DNA of 64,000 nt from Merluccius polli. Lineage: Eukaryota; Chordata; Actinopteri; Gadiformes; Merlucciidae. Below, piece by piece: positions 10,276 to 22,660 of this stretch. Made by a program: the position numbers and the translations under genes. Each line of letters starts with the position of its first letter. Within the stretch, counting starts at the first letter, position 1. Where the stretch lies: assembly GCA_030340625.1 (NCBI GenBank), contig JAOPHQ010002844.1, positions 398,501-462,500 on the forward strand. The letters run 5' to 3'. The notes beneath the pieces were generated by a model. That model did no database searches. It was not told where the DNA came from and worked only from the letters and a program-made list of their open reading frames with translations.

Positions 10276-11758
10276 TTAGCTTTAAAGGTTGTCATCATGA
10301 TTCTGAACAGTTCACCTCACAGTGTGCTGTCATGTGGAAGTAACAAAGTAATCCAATTGGTACATATGATCCAACTGTTATTATTATATTGCTGTATTGC
10401 TGATGTTAGTGAAAGTTTGCATTTGTGTAACATCTATGAAAAGGTTAGTTTTAGGTGAACAACCAAAATGTGCCAAATTATTTCAAATCATTCAACCATA
10501 AATGTATTTTTTTTTTTTTTAACAATTAACATTTCTATGAACAGGCCTTTTTGTTAGTCTAATAACCTAAACATATTAGCATCCTGACTAGTTATATTAC
10601 AGCTTTTCCTCTGGCATGTCATTCTACATCACTTAATATACCAGCATCGTAAGTGACATCACATTATTTTTGAGTGTTGAACTCAAACTGTAGCATTTTC
10701 AGAAAAGCAACACATACCGACATCACACAGTTAAAACCATGTAAAAAGATTATACTTAATCTTTCGTTTTCTCTTTTGATGAAAATGCTTTACCAACAGC
10801 AGCCATAGACCCGAGGCATTTCACAGTATCAATTGATAATATCGTTGTCTCTCTCCAATACTTAAACAGGATTAGAAAGCACCCTTGCCATATATGCAAG
10901 AGCTGCCAGAAAATGTACTGCAACCCTGTAATGTTCCATAGAATTTCTTACTTTGCCTCTAAGCACATTTAAATGCTCATGTGTTGTGAGAAAACAGTGG
11001 TGCATGGTTCTGGTAACCTGGGGTTTGGATGGAGAGCGTTTGTCAATAGCTTCTCAGATACGGCCAACTTTGCTGATTTTTAAAGTATGGTTGGGCTGAT
11101 GAGGCAACCTTCCCAACGATTGAGGTGAATAACCCGAGCAGAGTAAGTGAACAACAAAAAATATGGCTGACTTATGGTGTGTAATATCTACATGAACAAA
11201 TAACAAGGTTTATGTGTAATGTGTAATGATTTTTTTCCTCTTCAACTCATTAACTTTTCTTCATTAATTTCCATCTGGATTCAAGCACAGAAACAGTGAT
11301 GTGTGCTGCTTGATAAGCAGCTGCTGGCTCTCCGCAACACTGTTCACAGAAGAAGAGACTTAAGGACAGCGCATTTGGAAAATCTTCTTCTTTTGAAGTC
11401 ATGGTGGCTAAAATTCCTCAGCCTTTCCTCCCACAGCCTCTCTTAGATCAACCTTTTTGCCATCTCATAATCCGCTCCCACTGAAGCGGTCCACCTGTCA
11501 AACCCATATGCTTGTTAACACTTCAAAAGCACATTTAATGTCACATTGTAGCGCTGCGGAGGTGGCAGACAGTCACAGTAGTGCTGTTAAAAGCGTTCCT
11601 GTTAAAAGCAATACTGTTCAAACGCATTCGGCAGGCTGACAACTGTGGCTCACTGCAGGTGGTTGGCAGCGGTGAAAGACACATTTTAAAGCCATTCCAT
11701 TACAAAGTGCTGCGAGAGAAGCATTTGAAGTAAACTCCTCCTGAGCTAGCGGTGAATA
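10276..11758. other. Intergenic, no gene seen
   Basis: AT-rich, with no domain-bearing ORF and no clear repeat structure apart from a T-run near 10508. Confidence 0.55.
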
Positions 11759-11764
11759 TTTATT
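11759..11764 (-). terminator. Candidate polyadenylation signal AATAAA (minus strand)
   Basis: TTTATT on the plus strand reads AATAAA on the minus strand, about 570 bases beyond the CNTNAP stop codon. It is the nearest canonical hexamer I found. Without transcript data it is only a candidate. Confidence 0.35.
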
Positions 11765-12334
11765 GTTACAGATGCTCTACAACCAAAGAAGGAATTCAGT
11801 GAGAAAGAAGCGGTCAGTCACTTCCACTGTATGTGTCGTGTGGTCCAACGCTAATAGATGGGACAGCTCAATTACAATGGAGTCAGCCTTCAACATTTTT
11901 CGTTTGGGAAATATTTATAAATGAATCCAATTCTGAACACATACTTCCTCTAGAACAATACCCTTTTAGAACGACTTAAAAATACCATTATACATAAGCA
12001 ACGTTTCAGTATAACAACGAGAGATTAGACACATCTTGTTATAAAGACATTAATAAAATATTTACAATTGAAATATGTACAGTTTCAGAAATGGGAACAT
12101 CAACACCTTTTTAAGTCAAACACTTTCGCTATAGTTTGCAACAATATGTACACCTTTGACATGTAAACAACTGAAACGATGAGGTGACCTCCGGTGAAGC
12201 CATCTTGTTCAAACCACTGTCCCAGCTCGGAGGCTGTATCTTACTAAAAAACAACATAGGCGTGGCAGGGCACCCTTTGTCTTATTCCTCAGCAGTATGT
12301 AGCGCAGCTCACTGGGAGATCAAACCCCCCGCAG
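11765..12334 (-). other. Probable 3' UTR of the CNTNAP gene
   Basis: Sequence directly after the stop codon on the minus strand, without ORF or obvious repeats. Its extent is inferred from the candidate AATAAA. Confidence 0.4.
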
Positions 12335-12531
12335 TTAGATGAAGTACTCCTTTGTGGGTTCACTGGGAATGTTGTGCGGGTCGGCCTGGGTGTTGAAGGG
12401 CGACTCGGAGCCGTCCTCGGGTTTCACTCGCTTGGCTTCCGGGTTGCCGTACGTCTCTTTCCTTCTGTAGAGGTATATGGCCATGACCGCCAGCCCCAAC
12501 GCGGTCAAGAAAATGACCACCGCTATCACGC
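12335..12531 (-). CDS. cntnap5-like: CNTNAP last coding exon: transmembrane helix and cytoplasmic tail
   Basis: Minus-strand exon after a clean acceptor (TTCTTGCAG). It completes the split glycine codon of the previous exon and encodes about 64 residues. It starts GVIAVVIF, then a hydrophobic helix (LTALGLAVMAIYLY), then the stop-transfer YRRKETYGNPEAK and a short tail ending TKEYFI. CNTNAP proteins are type I membrane proteins of axons and synapses. The juxtamembrane part binds protein 4.1, and the last residues are a likely PDZ ligand. The EYFI end fits CNTNAP3/4/5; CNTNAP2 ends EWLI. The paralogue assignment (5-like) is a guess within that subgroup. The stop codon is TAA at 12335-12337. 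Confidence 0.9.
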
Positions 12532-13460
12532 CTGCAAGAAAATGTATGTGCAATTACAAATACAGTGTGACAGCAAAGCACTTCAATGATAAAGGACAAT
12601 GTGCACAGCATGTATGAGGATATTATGCATATTCATATCCTGTTTGTACATTGAAAAATAAATGCAAAATTAGTGGTTCTTTAAATATGCCATTAAATTG
12701 GCAAATAAATAATTACTTAATTAAGTTAAGAAGTAAGTGAAAATTGAAATTAAAAACTATGCATGGCCATGGCATATTTGTTTTTCACACATCAAGCAAG
12801 ATTTACAAAAAAATGGATGAAAAATGCTTGGGTTCACCTCTCCCCAAATGTTAAAAGACACACATTGTAGCAGGCAAGAACTCTGGGAAAGGGGGGTACA
12901 GGGAGTGTGTGTGTGAGTAATTTCCAATTAGTCAATCTTGATCAACAGCCCAATTATTTTTATAAAAAATCTTTTAAAAAAGAAACGTGACTTAGTCAAA
13001 TATGCTATGTAAATGAAATATTTACGTAGACCTATGTTATGGAAACTTAACCATTTTTTCTACAGCTATACATGTTTCCATGAGTCTGGCGATGGCGAGG
13101 CAAGATTACCGCAGCATCCCTTTAGGCAGAACATGTATGTATACTGCAGTGGTCTTTTGACATGGGCAGTTCATATTTTTGGCAACAGTAAGAAAGGATT
13201 TGCATAAAACATTCCACAGTTGCTGGATTAAAACATTTTTTAAAGTTACTAATATAAGGCTTCAAAATGTAAATTAGCATCATTTGTTAGCCACCAATTC
13301 AGAATTAAATGGCAAGTCATCGTTTGGTGCAATTGGTGTGAATTCTGGTTAGTTAACTTTAATGGAGGAAGATATAAACAAGCGGGAAGAAAATGCTAAT
13401 TGTTTGTGTGCACTAATGTTGTCAATGAAACACTGATGGAACACATTTCGGTTACTGTAC
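12532..13460 (-). other. CNTNAP intron (928 bp)
   Basis: AT-rich intron with GTACAG donor and TTCTTGCAG acceptor. Nothing else recognised. Confidence 0.75.
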
Positions 13461-13517
13461 CTCCAATCAAAGCCGAGTCACTCCGGACGGAATTGACTAA
13501 AGGTTGACCTGTATTCA
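13461..13517 (-). CDS. cntnap5-like: CNTNAP small exon: pre-membrane segment
   Basis: Encodes QPLVNSVRSDSALIG with a final split glycine, followed by the donor GTACAG. The motif PL-N-VRSDSA-IGG is what I remember from CNTNAP3/4/5. CNTNAP2 has NGVNRNSAIIGG in this place. Two acceptors keep the required phase: one gives a start at 13517 (57 bp), the other at 13508 (48 bp), a three-residue difference. Upstream, read on the minus strand, lies a TTC/TCC microsatellite beginning about 22 bases away, which would serve as the polypyrimidine tract. Confidence 0.85.
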
Positions 13518-13538
13518 CTGAACCAGACTGGTCTACCG

Positions 13539-13642
13539 GAAGAAGAAGAAGAAGAAGAAGAAGAAGAAGAAGAAGAAGAAGAAGAAGAAGAAGAAGAAGA
13601 AGAAGAAGAAGGAGGAGGAGGAGGAGGAGGAGGAGGAGGAGA
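13539..13642. repeat. (GAA)n(GGA)n microsatellite beside a splice acceptor
   Basis: About 25 GAA units followed by about 10 GGA units on the plus strand, so pure pyrimidine on the gene's strand. It sits just upstream of the exon at 13461-13517. The long serine, leucine or phenylalanine ORFs across it are artefacts. Confidence 0.95.
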
Positions 13643-14125
13643 ATGGAAAAATGCAAAAGAGAAACACTGAAATAAAGACAACAATAAAAAGGCAGAAGAA
13701 TAACAAGGACAATAAAAAAAGAGGGTGCAAATATAGAAGAGAGAAGTTAAGTAAATTGAGGACATTTCAGAAACAGTGTAAGAGTATATCACCAATCAGG
13801 GCTGATGAGGCCCATTAAGTACCCCAGCACTCTTCCAAATGGCCCTCCTAAGGAAGCTTGAAGCTAAACGGGCAACAGGGGGATAGGAAATTAAGTGAAA
13901 ACTGCCTTCTAGAATAATTGACTCTGCCTAATTATTTTTGTCCTTATCCCAAACAAGGCTTGTCTCTGTACTTAATGAGCACATCATGAAAGTTGGAATG
14001 GTGGCATAAATAAAATAAAAACAGTTGACAGGAAAAAAGATAGACACAACTTAATACAATAATTGTGCAAAATATTTCAAATGACAAGTCAGACTAGAAA
14101 TATTTAACATCTTAAAAAAAAAACA

Positions 14126-15052
14126 TGGGCCATATCTTACACCCTATCTTACAAACGGCGCAGAGCGGCGCCTAACGCGACCCAAGTGTCTCTAAATAGC
14201 AAATGCACTTGTGCTCCTCTGTGCGTCCATGGGTGTGTTGGTCTGAAAATGAGGCGTGTTCAGCCATATTGTTGGCGTATTGCTATCTTGAGGCAACTGG
14301 AAGCCATTGCACCATTGACCAACAGAAACCTGGTGGAAAGTCAACGGTGTGGTGTTTCACTGTTATATTAGGGCACGTCAGTTATGCGTGCCTATAGGCG
14401 AGTGCACAATGCTCGTACACGCTGCTTGTTACACACAGGGAGGCGCAGCAGCGCACAAACATGCAAACTATTAAAAATAAAAAAGATTACAATGTGAAAG
14501 ATTAGAATTGTGTACATCAATGTCATAATGTCCACGTCTACCCCCTGCTCCTGAGGATCTTCAGCCTGAGGAGCTGCATGACATTTACAGTTCATTTATA
14601 GAAGGACTTTATTGCATTTATAAACCATTCGTTAAAATAAATTATTTTTGCAGAAGCCTGCGTGTTTTGTACACATTGTACTGCTCGGTCCCTAGATGGG
14701 CTGCGCACGCGCAGATCCGTCTCCTTGTCTGAAAATCATTCCTTCTTCCCACCTGGCAGATCTGCATCATCATAATAGCAATCTGCCAAGGTGCAAGCGC
14801 ACCTGGCTTTTAAAGGGAATCAGAGATGACACTCTGGGCGTAACATGTAATTGGTTTATTGCATGTTACGCCCAAAACACACCTGTGATTAATGAAGAGA
14901 TGAAGTACAACCCTTTTGGACCATGCGCCTGGCACTGCGACCATTTTTTCGCCATTTAACTAGCAGAAGGTGATTGGGACACACCCTATATGCACCTGCG
15001 CCACACTCTTCATACCATGCACTTCAGATCGTCAAAAATAGGCCCCTAGGTC
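14126..15052. mobile_element. Non-autonomous DNA transposon, probably PIF/Harbinger-like
   Basis: The left end reads GGGCCATATCTTACACCCTA. The right end, read on the minus strand, is GGGGCCTATTTTTGACGATC, an inverted GGGCC-TAT pair typical of a widespread teleost repeat. The interior has a further strong inverted repeat (GCGTAACATG and CATGTTACGC at about 14837-14874) and motifs such as TTTTGGACCATGCGCC. No transposase ORF is visible. The target duplication could not be settled, and the superfamily is inferred from the ends. Confidence 0.55.
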
Positions 15053-15185
15053 TTCAAAACATCTAAATCAGGTTGAAAACACTTAATAGTGAAATTAAAA
15101 TTATAAAGTTATTAAAATCAACAATTGTGCAATTTAAAATACTAAGAATACTGTACCACCGACTATATTAACACCTCCCTCTTAC

Positions 15186-15404
15186 CTGATAGGTGGTTTG
15201 TGTTTTGTGCAGCGTCGGCATTGGTTGGTGCCGAGGAGCCACACTTGGACTGGACCAATGGGCCACTAATGGTGACGGGGCTGGTATCCGGATAGAGCAG
15301 AGCAGCTTTGAGCGGACTGATGGAGTTGAACTGCACCACTGACAAACAGCCGGTAAAACCCAGCAAAGCTAAGCGAGCCAGCTCTGGATCCAACTCATCA
15401 GACT
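15186..15404 (-). CDS. cntnap5-like: CNTNAP exon: end of LamG4
   Basis: About 73 residues containing LLGFTGCLSVVQFN and SPLKAALLYPD, then VQSKCGSS. These match the last strands and disulphide of the fourth laminin-G domain in CNTNAP proteins (family form GFTGCLSRVQFNQIAPLKAA, then ESNCG). The acceptor CTCTACAG gives a start at 15404, completing a split GAG codon. The donor is GTAAGA. Phase 1 at both ends. The two conserved cysteines are present. The linker after the domain is rich in S, T, N and A, as in the family. Confidence 0.92.
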
Positions 15405-15864
15405 CTGTAGAGGTTAAATGAAGAGAGAGGAAGCAAAATGCCGTTATTTATAGTAATCCAATTACTACCGATTACTAGCTGACTTCTAGTTGTTCCTGTA
15501 ATTCCATGAAATCCGTTATTGTCAAACAGCCAAAGAGCAGGTTAATATAGGGGTAAAGGAGACAGCCTTATAAAATAGAGGGAAAAAATAACAGCTACAA
15601 TTAAGCTTAACAATAATGAGTAAACAGTGATTTCACGGCACACTGAATCTAGGAAAGGGCAACGATGCTATTTAAATGCATTAGCAGATTCACAGAGCTG
15701 GAAGCAGGTAGCATGTTTGGTAGCTTGTGTCAAAGTGTTAAACGAGTAACCACACACCCAAACCAAACCACAGGGACAGTTCTGTCTCTGGCCAAATAAC
15801 ACATATCCCAACTGTCGCTTGTTATTGCTGCTTACTACCGTTAACTAAGGTAATGTCATGAGTA

Positions 15865-16019
15865 GGGCTGAGCCCGAATATTCAAATATTCAGATATCCG
15901 TTCGATAGATAGGTATTCAAATCCCAATTCAGGATTTGAATGCTTTTTTTATCTTTTATGAAAAAGACACCTGCCGTCCAGTGTGAGAATCGGCAAGGCC
16001 ATGTCTTTAAACTGTTGTT

Positions 16020-16061
<42 letters not shown>

Positions 16062-16720
16062 TTTATGAAATGTTCTGGGGTTCTCCCCAGGGTTTTGTTT
16101 CCATGGTGACGCTCCCACTAGTCAGTTGTGTCCATAGAAATAAGAGGTGGTGGCAGGCGGGGGGTTAATGGTTTTAGAAGGGTTTTAATAATGAATGTAG
16201 GCTATTTTGCAGCTATTTCAATATTTAAACAAGGCCAAAAGATACCCAAAAAGCTCTACCTACTAATAATAATGGGTTGGTAATTTAATAAACATGAATA
16301 GAACCATATATATATAATAGAACAATGTTTTTTCATCATCCACAATAGTGCATGTGTTTTCTCTTCGGGTGAATAGCTCTAGTCCTGCCATGCTATTTCA
16401 TCAATACTTTGCACAATGTGCATTGTGATAATTGGAAGTTGGCCTACTCTCATACTATGGAAGCCGTGTATCTTTGGAAACATTTAGGCTACATTGAAGC
16501 TCTGCGGTAGTCGGACTCAGACCAATGAGTGGATCCGAAAGCCACTGACATCCTTCAGCAATCCTATGTGATATTGTAGTTTTGTTTTTTGTTTTACTGA
16601 AATAACACTGTAGAAATGAAAATGAAAAAACTATCAGTTGATAAAAACACGATTCTGCAGTAGTGGTCTCTGCCGATTCAGGCAGGGAAGAATTTTGTTT
16701 TCCAAATGAATATTTGAATA
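15865..16720. mobile_element. Ac/hAT-type dispersed repeat, copy 1
   Basis: Starts TAGGGCTGAGCCCGAATATT. It shares TCAGTTGATAAAAACACGAT and the following GATTCAG-CAGGGA with the copy at 60640-61062. It shares an inverted segment (AAAAGCTCTACCTACTA, CTCTTCGGGTGAA) with about 26120-26500. The terminus TAGGGCTG-CCCGAATA recurs inverted at the end of the 60.6-kb copy (CGGGCCAGCCCTA). No transposase. Confidence 0.6.
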
Positions 16721-16984
16721 TTCTAAAGTAAAAAGACAAAAAGTTCATTGATTACAAAAAACAAAACAAAATGTATGTTGGTTCTCACTTTAGATTAGGT
16801 CACGCAGAAGTCTTAACTAACAATTAGTAAATGCTTTACTACTAGCGTTAGTAAGCATTAGTTGCATCGTTAGTAGCCTAAGTCTTTACAAGTCGTCCAT
16901 AAAGTATGAAAATGCAGTTATGAAACACCTTAGAAATGGCCCTATTAATACAAAATAAATACTTTATAACAGTATATATCAATG

Positions 16985-17215
16985 CTTAAGTGTTTATTAG
17001 TAGGTTAGTAAAGATTTAATAATGTATTATTCATGTTTTACTAATGATGAATTAACTATTATAAATTAACCTACCAATCAGAAACAAATCATTTGTAACA
17101 GTGTTTATCAATGCTTAACATAGAGTTAGTTAGCAGGTTAGTAATGATTTAATAATGTATTGATGATGTTTTACTAATGATGAATTTACTATTAACTAAT
17201 ATGTTGTAAATGCTC
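16985..17215 (-). repeat. ~120-bp tandem duplication
   Basis: GGTTAGTAA-GATTTAATAATG followed by GTTTTACTAATGATGAATT occurs twice with an offset of roughly 120 bases. The flanks from 16790 have further TTAGTAA motifs, typical of a diverged teleost repeat. Confidence 0.7.
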
Positions 17216-17610
17216 CAAAGCAAGATGTTCCAAGAATTTCTGATACCAACTTTCAGAGCAACTTTGTGGAGCAATGGACTTGGAGCTGTGTCCACTGTAG
17301 CTATTGAAGTAGTGGCTCTTCCATTACTGCACACTGCCAGTTATCAGTGAGTTACCCTTCTAGAACACAATTATTTTGTTATTTACTGATTGCCTTATTG
17401 ATTCAGTTGTTGTCTGGGGTTTTCTATTATCTAGCAATAATAGGACAGTGCCTAAGTGCTTTATTTGTGATTTCACAAGTGATACGATAGTTATAGACTA
17501 ACATATATCCATTATACTAACAGTCAATGTGGACATACGACAGCAAAAATGACAAGCATCAACTCCCCTGTCCCTGTCAATTAACACACACACAGACACG
17601 CTCACACACA

Positions 17611-17618
17611 CACAAACG

Positions 17619-17679
<61 letters not shown>
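17611..17679. repeat. (AC)n microsatellite
   Basis: Long AC run, preceded at 17584-17615 by interrupted ACAC blocks. Overlapping VCVC ORFs are artefacts. Confidence 0.95.
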
Positions 17680-17681
<2 letters not shown>

Positions 17682-20149
17682 CTCTCAGTAATGACTGTAG
17701 ATTGAGTGTTATTGATTGGAGTGCAAGTGTTTGTTATTCTACAAGACAAGTACATCAAGTACATTATCAGTACATGTCTATCAGTTTCACTCTCTTCACT
17801 ACAGACTAGACCATTTATACATATCCCCATTATAATTATGTGTGTGTGTCTCTCTCTCACACACACACACACCTGGCAGTAATTGCTCAGTTTTGTGTTT
17901 CCACTTTGCAATATATAACTGAGCATAAAATGTGGTGTTCTATTATGTGTGCGTGTGTGTGTGTGCGCACGTTTGCATGAGCGCGTACCTGTGTGTGTGT
18001 GTTTAGCATGATACATTTTGGACTTTTAATGAATACACCACTCTACGCCACACTAAACCTGCAATCACTGACCCTATCAAATGCTTCAATCTGTGTGCGT
18101 AATCATGTTTAAATGTACTAACCCTGTCATATTGGATGCATAATACCAAGATAAGGCCTGTGAGGCTGCAGTGATAAACTCACACGAGTTTCTCAGTGTT
18201 AAGTTATGGCTATATAGTCACATCGTTCAATACTCGGATATGAGGGAAACAGAAGCATTGTGCTGGGATCTTTGGTTTCTCTAAAGGGCCAGTGATTGGA
18301 TTAGCAAGTCATGTGACGTGTGGGAGTGGCCTGGGGAGCTCCAATGGAGGCTGGTTGTCAGCAGTACTACCATGTAAACAGATAGTAATGTCTAGTGACA
18401 AGCACACTAAGTATAATGCATTTCACACTTAAAGTAAACTCATATAAACCATTTAGAGGCATGGGGAAATAATAGCTATATCATTTTCAGATGACACTGT
18501 CGTCTGAGATTTTCCCACGGGGGGGGGGGGGTTGGGTAGGGACAAAAGTAGACCAGAATAAAATGATTTATAGATAACAATTCCCTGGATGGATTGACTC
18601 GTGGATTCTCTAGAAACTTTCTAGTTCAGTTATTTTAAAATGGAGTAAATAGCTGCAGTAAAAAAGTTACATAGGATTAAGCCATGCTGTATCCATTTAG
18701 GAAAGACGACATTTGACTATTGTATAAATTCATTTAGGCCGGTTTGGGCCATTGTGTTCACAGTGTAACTCCAGAACATGTCCCACTAAGAGAGCAGCGT
18801 GGTGGTGGTGTTACCCCAGAACAGCTCCTAGGTTTTCTGGGTCGCAAGGCGTTCTAATAGAGGAGGGCCACCTGCCACTGACTGCAGTATTAAATCTCTC
18901 TGCCACAACAAGGACAACGGGTCTTGCTCCTCTGTAATTATGACCGTCACAGTGCAGAAGTGGCTTATTTTGCTTCCAGCGAAGCCAGACAAGACTGCAT
19001 CAATATAAGGAATAGATTATTCAACAGCGAAAATAACTCCTGAGGATGCAGCACTGCTCTGTTGCAACATTCGTCTCTTCCCTATAGACTAAAGAAAGTT
19101 GTCTGAGGTTGTGATTAACAAACAAAACAGTCTGGAAGGGTCTATTCTCTCTCTAAATGAAACAGACACAACAGACTAACTTTCATAAGTAATGATCCAA
19201 CACTGGGTTCAGATTGTGTGACTGACCTGGTATCAGCCAATTGGAAGACCTATGCTAAAAGGTACAAATATCCGCCATACTTTAGCCTCACAACAACAGC
19301 AACCCAACGACAAACCTTAACATGCAATGCAACAACTGCATACTACAACTGCTGCGACAGTTTGAACAAATACAAAAATAACCCTGTGGAGTGTGTGTGG
19401 TTGATAGCTGGTCTACAGCCTCACCTGGCCTGAGTCAGACTGAGTAGACTCTGGGCTGGGTGGGGCTGCACACCTGTGGTGCAGAGCAATCATGGCACCC
19501 AGGATAAACCAGCCATCGACACACACTCCCCATACACTCCACAAACCCACTGCATGTTTGTTCTGATGTTTTATCTGTTTGAGCAGACAAAAATGTTAAT
19601 TGATAGCCATGACATTGATTACCCACACTGTGGCGTGATGAAGAACCTTTATGCTGATCTGACTGCAATACACGTTTGTATTGTCTTCAGCAATGAACCA
19701 CGTATATGGAATGGTGGAGGGCGTCGAGAGCTACCTAGTAATACATTATAGAGGAGATTGATGCTGTCCTAGCCCCATATTCACACTTCAGTTTGACTCG
19801 CATTTGACTTTAAGTGCTTCATTACATCAGGGAAATCCCTGCATCGAATTTTAAGTGGAACATGATTACTCTTGTGGGAGTGACAAACTAGTGACAAGCA
19901 ATCCTACTTTACTTTGTTGTTGTCCTAAAACAGTTTCTCATTTACATCGCAGACGGTTGAAGTGCTTTGAATGACGATGTTGGTCAGTCACCGCAACCTA
20001 ATCTATGTCTTTAACATTCCATTACGACGTCTGCACAATGTTTGATAGCCTAATAAGGCTGTGTGTGTGTGTGTGTGCGCGTGCATTTTTAATAATTCAC
20101 GGAGTGCTCTGTATCCCTACAGGTCTGATGTCTCAGACCTGGTACTTAC

Positions 20150-20237
20150 CAGGCACTCTGCCCATGACCAACGACTTGATGGCGTTGAATTCCCCATCAG
20201 CTGTCAGGTTGAAGTCTTCTCTAGCGTTCTGGTCAAC
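20150..20237 (-). CDS. cntnap5-like: CNTNAP exon: LamG4 middle
   Basis: 88 bp. It starts in phase 0 after TCATCAAG, ends phase 1 with the donor GTAAGT, and encodes about 29 residues including DFNLTADGEFNAIKSLVMGR. This matches the family pattern of a variable loop followed by (S/N)-x-(K/R)SL-LGKV in LamG4. It is short, but its phase fits both neighbours exactly. Confidence 0.88.
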
Positions 20238-20337
20238 CTTGATGATAAACAGCACAAAATGATTATAAAATAATGAACATTTCTGCAGAATACTGGATTC
20301 AGAACAAATAATAATTGCAAAGATGACAATAATTTAA

Positions 20338-20347
20338 TATTAATATT

Positions 20348-20394
<47 letters not shown>

Positions 20395-20424
20395 TAATAA
20401 TAATAATAATAATAATAATAATGC
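20338..20424. repeat. (AAT)n microsatellite
   Basis: About 28 AAT units with one GAT interruption. Confidence 0.95.
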
Positions 20425-22228
20425 TTTAGGTGACAGGTATTTATGTGATTGCATATTGAACTACAGGAAGTCCTGAAGCTGGACACATTGGCAACTTCTG
20501 AGCATTTTAAAATACTTTTAATAGACTTTTCAATCAGAAAAGTGTAATTGTTTTCATGGATGTATTGTATTGTGTATTGTTGTTTTATCCTTTTATCCTT
20601 GTTTTAAGTACTCAGGGCACCATTGTGTTCTGAGTGTCAAGGGTTTGTTCACTTTATGTGCCTTACTGTGGCTGAACAAAAATGAACAGAAACACCTGTC
20701 ATTTCAATGGGACTGTTGTGACTGGACCACGCTGGGACCCATTACCAGTGGACTCTCCCTAAATCTGATTCGGCTCACGTTGTTATCCAATGTGCCCATT
20801 GTTGCATCCTGAGGAGGTCCACCTCGCACTGTGATCAGATGTTATTAGGTGTGTGGGAAAACAATCTGGGCACCATGTGGACATGTAATTACAACCACAC
20901 CCCATGGCCTTTACGACCCATTGATTCCACCACCACTCGGGCACAAGGCCGCTCGTATACAAAGGATTATATCATGGAAATAGATTAAATAAAATCAGCG
21001 TTGCATGAGTAGAGCACTTGGTTAGTTTCATATTCAAAATCCATTTCACATGCAACATTTGGCATTCAGCGCCAACACATCGATTGGCTGTGGAATATGA
21101 AACTTGAGACTTTAGCCTTGTCACCTCCGCTATGTTCTCCTGAACAATTGGTTGAAGCTGTAGCGGGCCCTATGAATATAAAACCCTACACAACCACAAG
21201 ACATCCAGATACAGATTTGGCCACAGCATTTGCATTCAAGTGTCAAGTCTGGATGCCTGGTGTGTTCTGATATGGTGTAACACAAGCTCTCTGCAGTGAA
21301 GTGACAAGCGTAACAGAGGTCAAGGACAGGGCGGCCCTGTGGCCCTGTTGTTGTTTCCTTGACAATACTGGAACCTGAAGTATTTTCAAATATCCTGTAA
21401 AATGTGAATGTAGAAATGATCATGAGTGAGTGAGTAAGGGTTTGTGGTGGTGGTGAGTGTGTCGGTAACTCAACATAATGCAAATGATCTCAAGGACTGT
21501 GGAAGAGGAAATACTAAAAGCCAATAATATTGCCCTCCTTTTCTTTGTCCTTTGTCCTCCAGTGTGTGTGTCTGTGAGCAGAGTGAACTAAAGTGTGAGT
21601 TGAATAAAAAAGCCCCAGAGGGCATAGTGTGCATCGCCGCCATGGCGCTGATTGTTGGGCTGGAGTGTTGACCTACAAGCTTTTGGGGGTCACAATGTCA
21701 TTTATGAAATTGAACTTTTTGTTAACGGGAGATGCGATATCCCCCTCTGGAGATAGTGGGGGGATAAAGATGTTGATGTGTTGAAAGGCTTTTGGAATCG
21801 AGACTCAATCAACCCTTTTATTCCTGGTCAGGGTGGCGAGGCAGTAGGAGGAGCATATGCCGGGTGACCATGGGGGGCAAGTAGGCTGAGAGAAGGTCCT
21901 GATTTTTATCGCTTGTCCGGTCTACCAAAACGCAATTTCTCTTTTTATGAGCTGTGTATGCCAGTTAACAGTCCCTGGAGCGAGAAGGCAAGGCAAGTTT
22001 ACCATTCAAACACAAAGCCATTCAATAAGGACACAAAACCAGCATAATGAACCAAGGTGTACCGGACTAAGTAGTGACTGTAAATGGCTTCTGATTTGCT
22101 GTGTTCAGCTGTGATTAGCTTAGTTCCTGAGAGGTGTATTGTATGTCATGGGTGTGACAGCACACAGCAGGGAGAATAGCGGTTACCATTTTCTCAGTAT
22201 ATTGGTGCAAATAAGTTTGACATACTAA

Positions 22229-22260
<32 letters not shown>

Positions 22261-22349
22261 ATAATAATAATAATAATAATAGTAAAGGAAAGCCAATTTT
22301 CACATAATTCGTACTTGTGTGGTTTGAGCATGTATGACTGATTTGGTGC

Positions 22350-22457
22350 ATGTGTGTGTGTGTGTGTGTGTGTGTTTGTGTGTGTGTGAGCGCATGCGTG
22401 TGCCTGTGTGAGTGTGTGTGTGTGTGTGTGTGGGTGCATGCAAGTGTGTGCACGTGT

Positions 22458-22515
<58 letters not shown>

Positions 22516-22519
22516 ATGT
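22350..22519. repeat. Interrupted (GT)n array next to an exon donor
   Basis: Plus-strand GT repeats, so (CA)n in the transcript, with short interruptions. The array begins about seven bases into the intron after the exon at 22527-22660. Confidence 0.95.
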
Positions 22520-22526
22520 GCGTTAC

Positions 22527-22660
22527 CTGCACTGACACAGCATCTAAGTGTCTGTAGACAGTGAGTGTGTGCAGCTGTCCGTCTGCTAGGTTCCTCACTC
22601 TGCTCCTCAGCACCTCGGCATCTCTGGCCCCATCCAGCTTGTACCGCACCTCCAGCTTGT
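22527..22660 (-). CDS. cntnap5-like: CNTNAP exon: LamG4 first half
   Basis: 134 bp, phase 1 to phase 0, encoding about 45 residues: KLEVRYKLDGARD, then LADGQLHTLTVYRHLDAVSVQ. This matches the LamG4 strand pattern of CNTNAP proteins (L-(I/V)RY-L-G, then (A/N)-(N/D)GQ-H-(V/L)-(I/V)-R). The donor is GTAACG, weaker than the consensus GTAAGT. The acceptor is GTGTGTGAAG, preceded by a purine-containing tract, not a strong pyrimidine run. Confidence 0.9.

Larger units (their letters stand above)
13518..15185 (-). other. CNTNAP intron (1.7 kb)
   Basis: Contains the microsatellite described separately and a DNA-transposon-like unit at about 14126-15052. No other coding sequence was recognised. Confidence 0.7.
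15405..20149 (-). other. CNTNAP intron (4.7 kb)
   Basis: Contents seen: an Ac-type repeat at about 15865-16720 with an internal (AAT)n at 16021-16060, a ~120-bp tandem duplication at about 16985-17215, an AC run at 17611-17679 and a G-run near 18520. No coding exon is recognised in 17700-20149. The ORFs there lack family features. Confidence 0.65.
20238..22526 (-). other. CNTNAP intron (2.3 kb)
   Basis: Contains an (AAT)n microsatellite at 20338-20424, about 100 bases from the acceptor of the next exon. It also holds an ACT/AAT run at 22232-22280 and GT arrays at 22350-22519 that reach within about seven bases of the upstream donor. Nothing coding. Confidence 0.75.

Noticed and set aside
18752..19751. 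Short ORFs in the 4.7-kb intron on both strands
   Set aside because: No family features, no phase agreement with CNTNAP exons, no repeat structure supporting a transposon gene.
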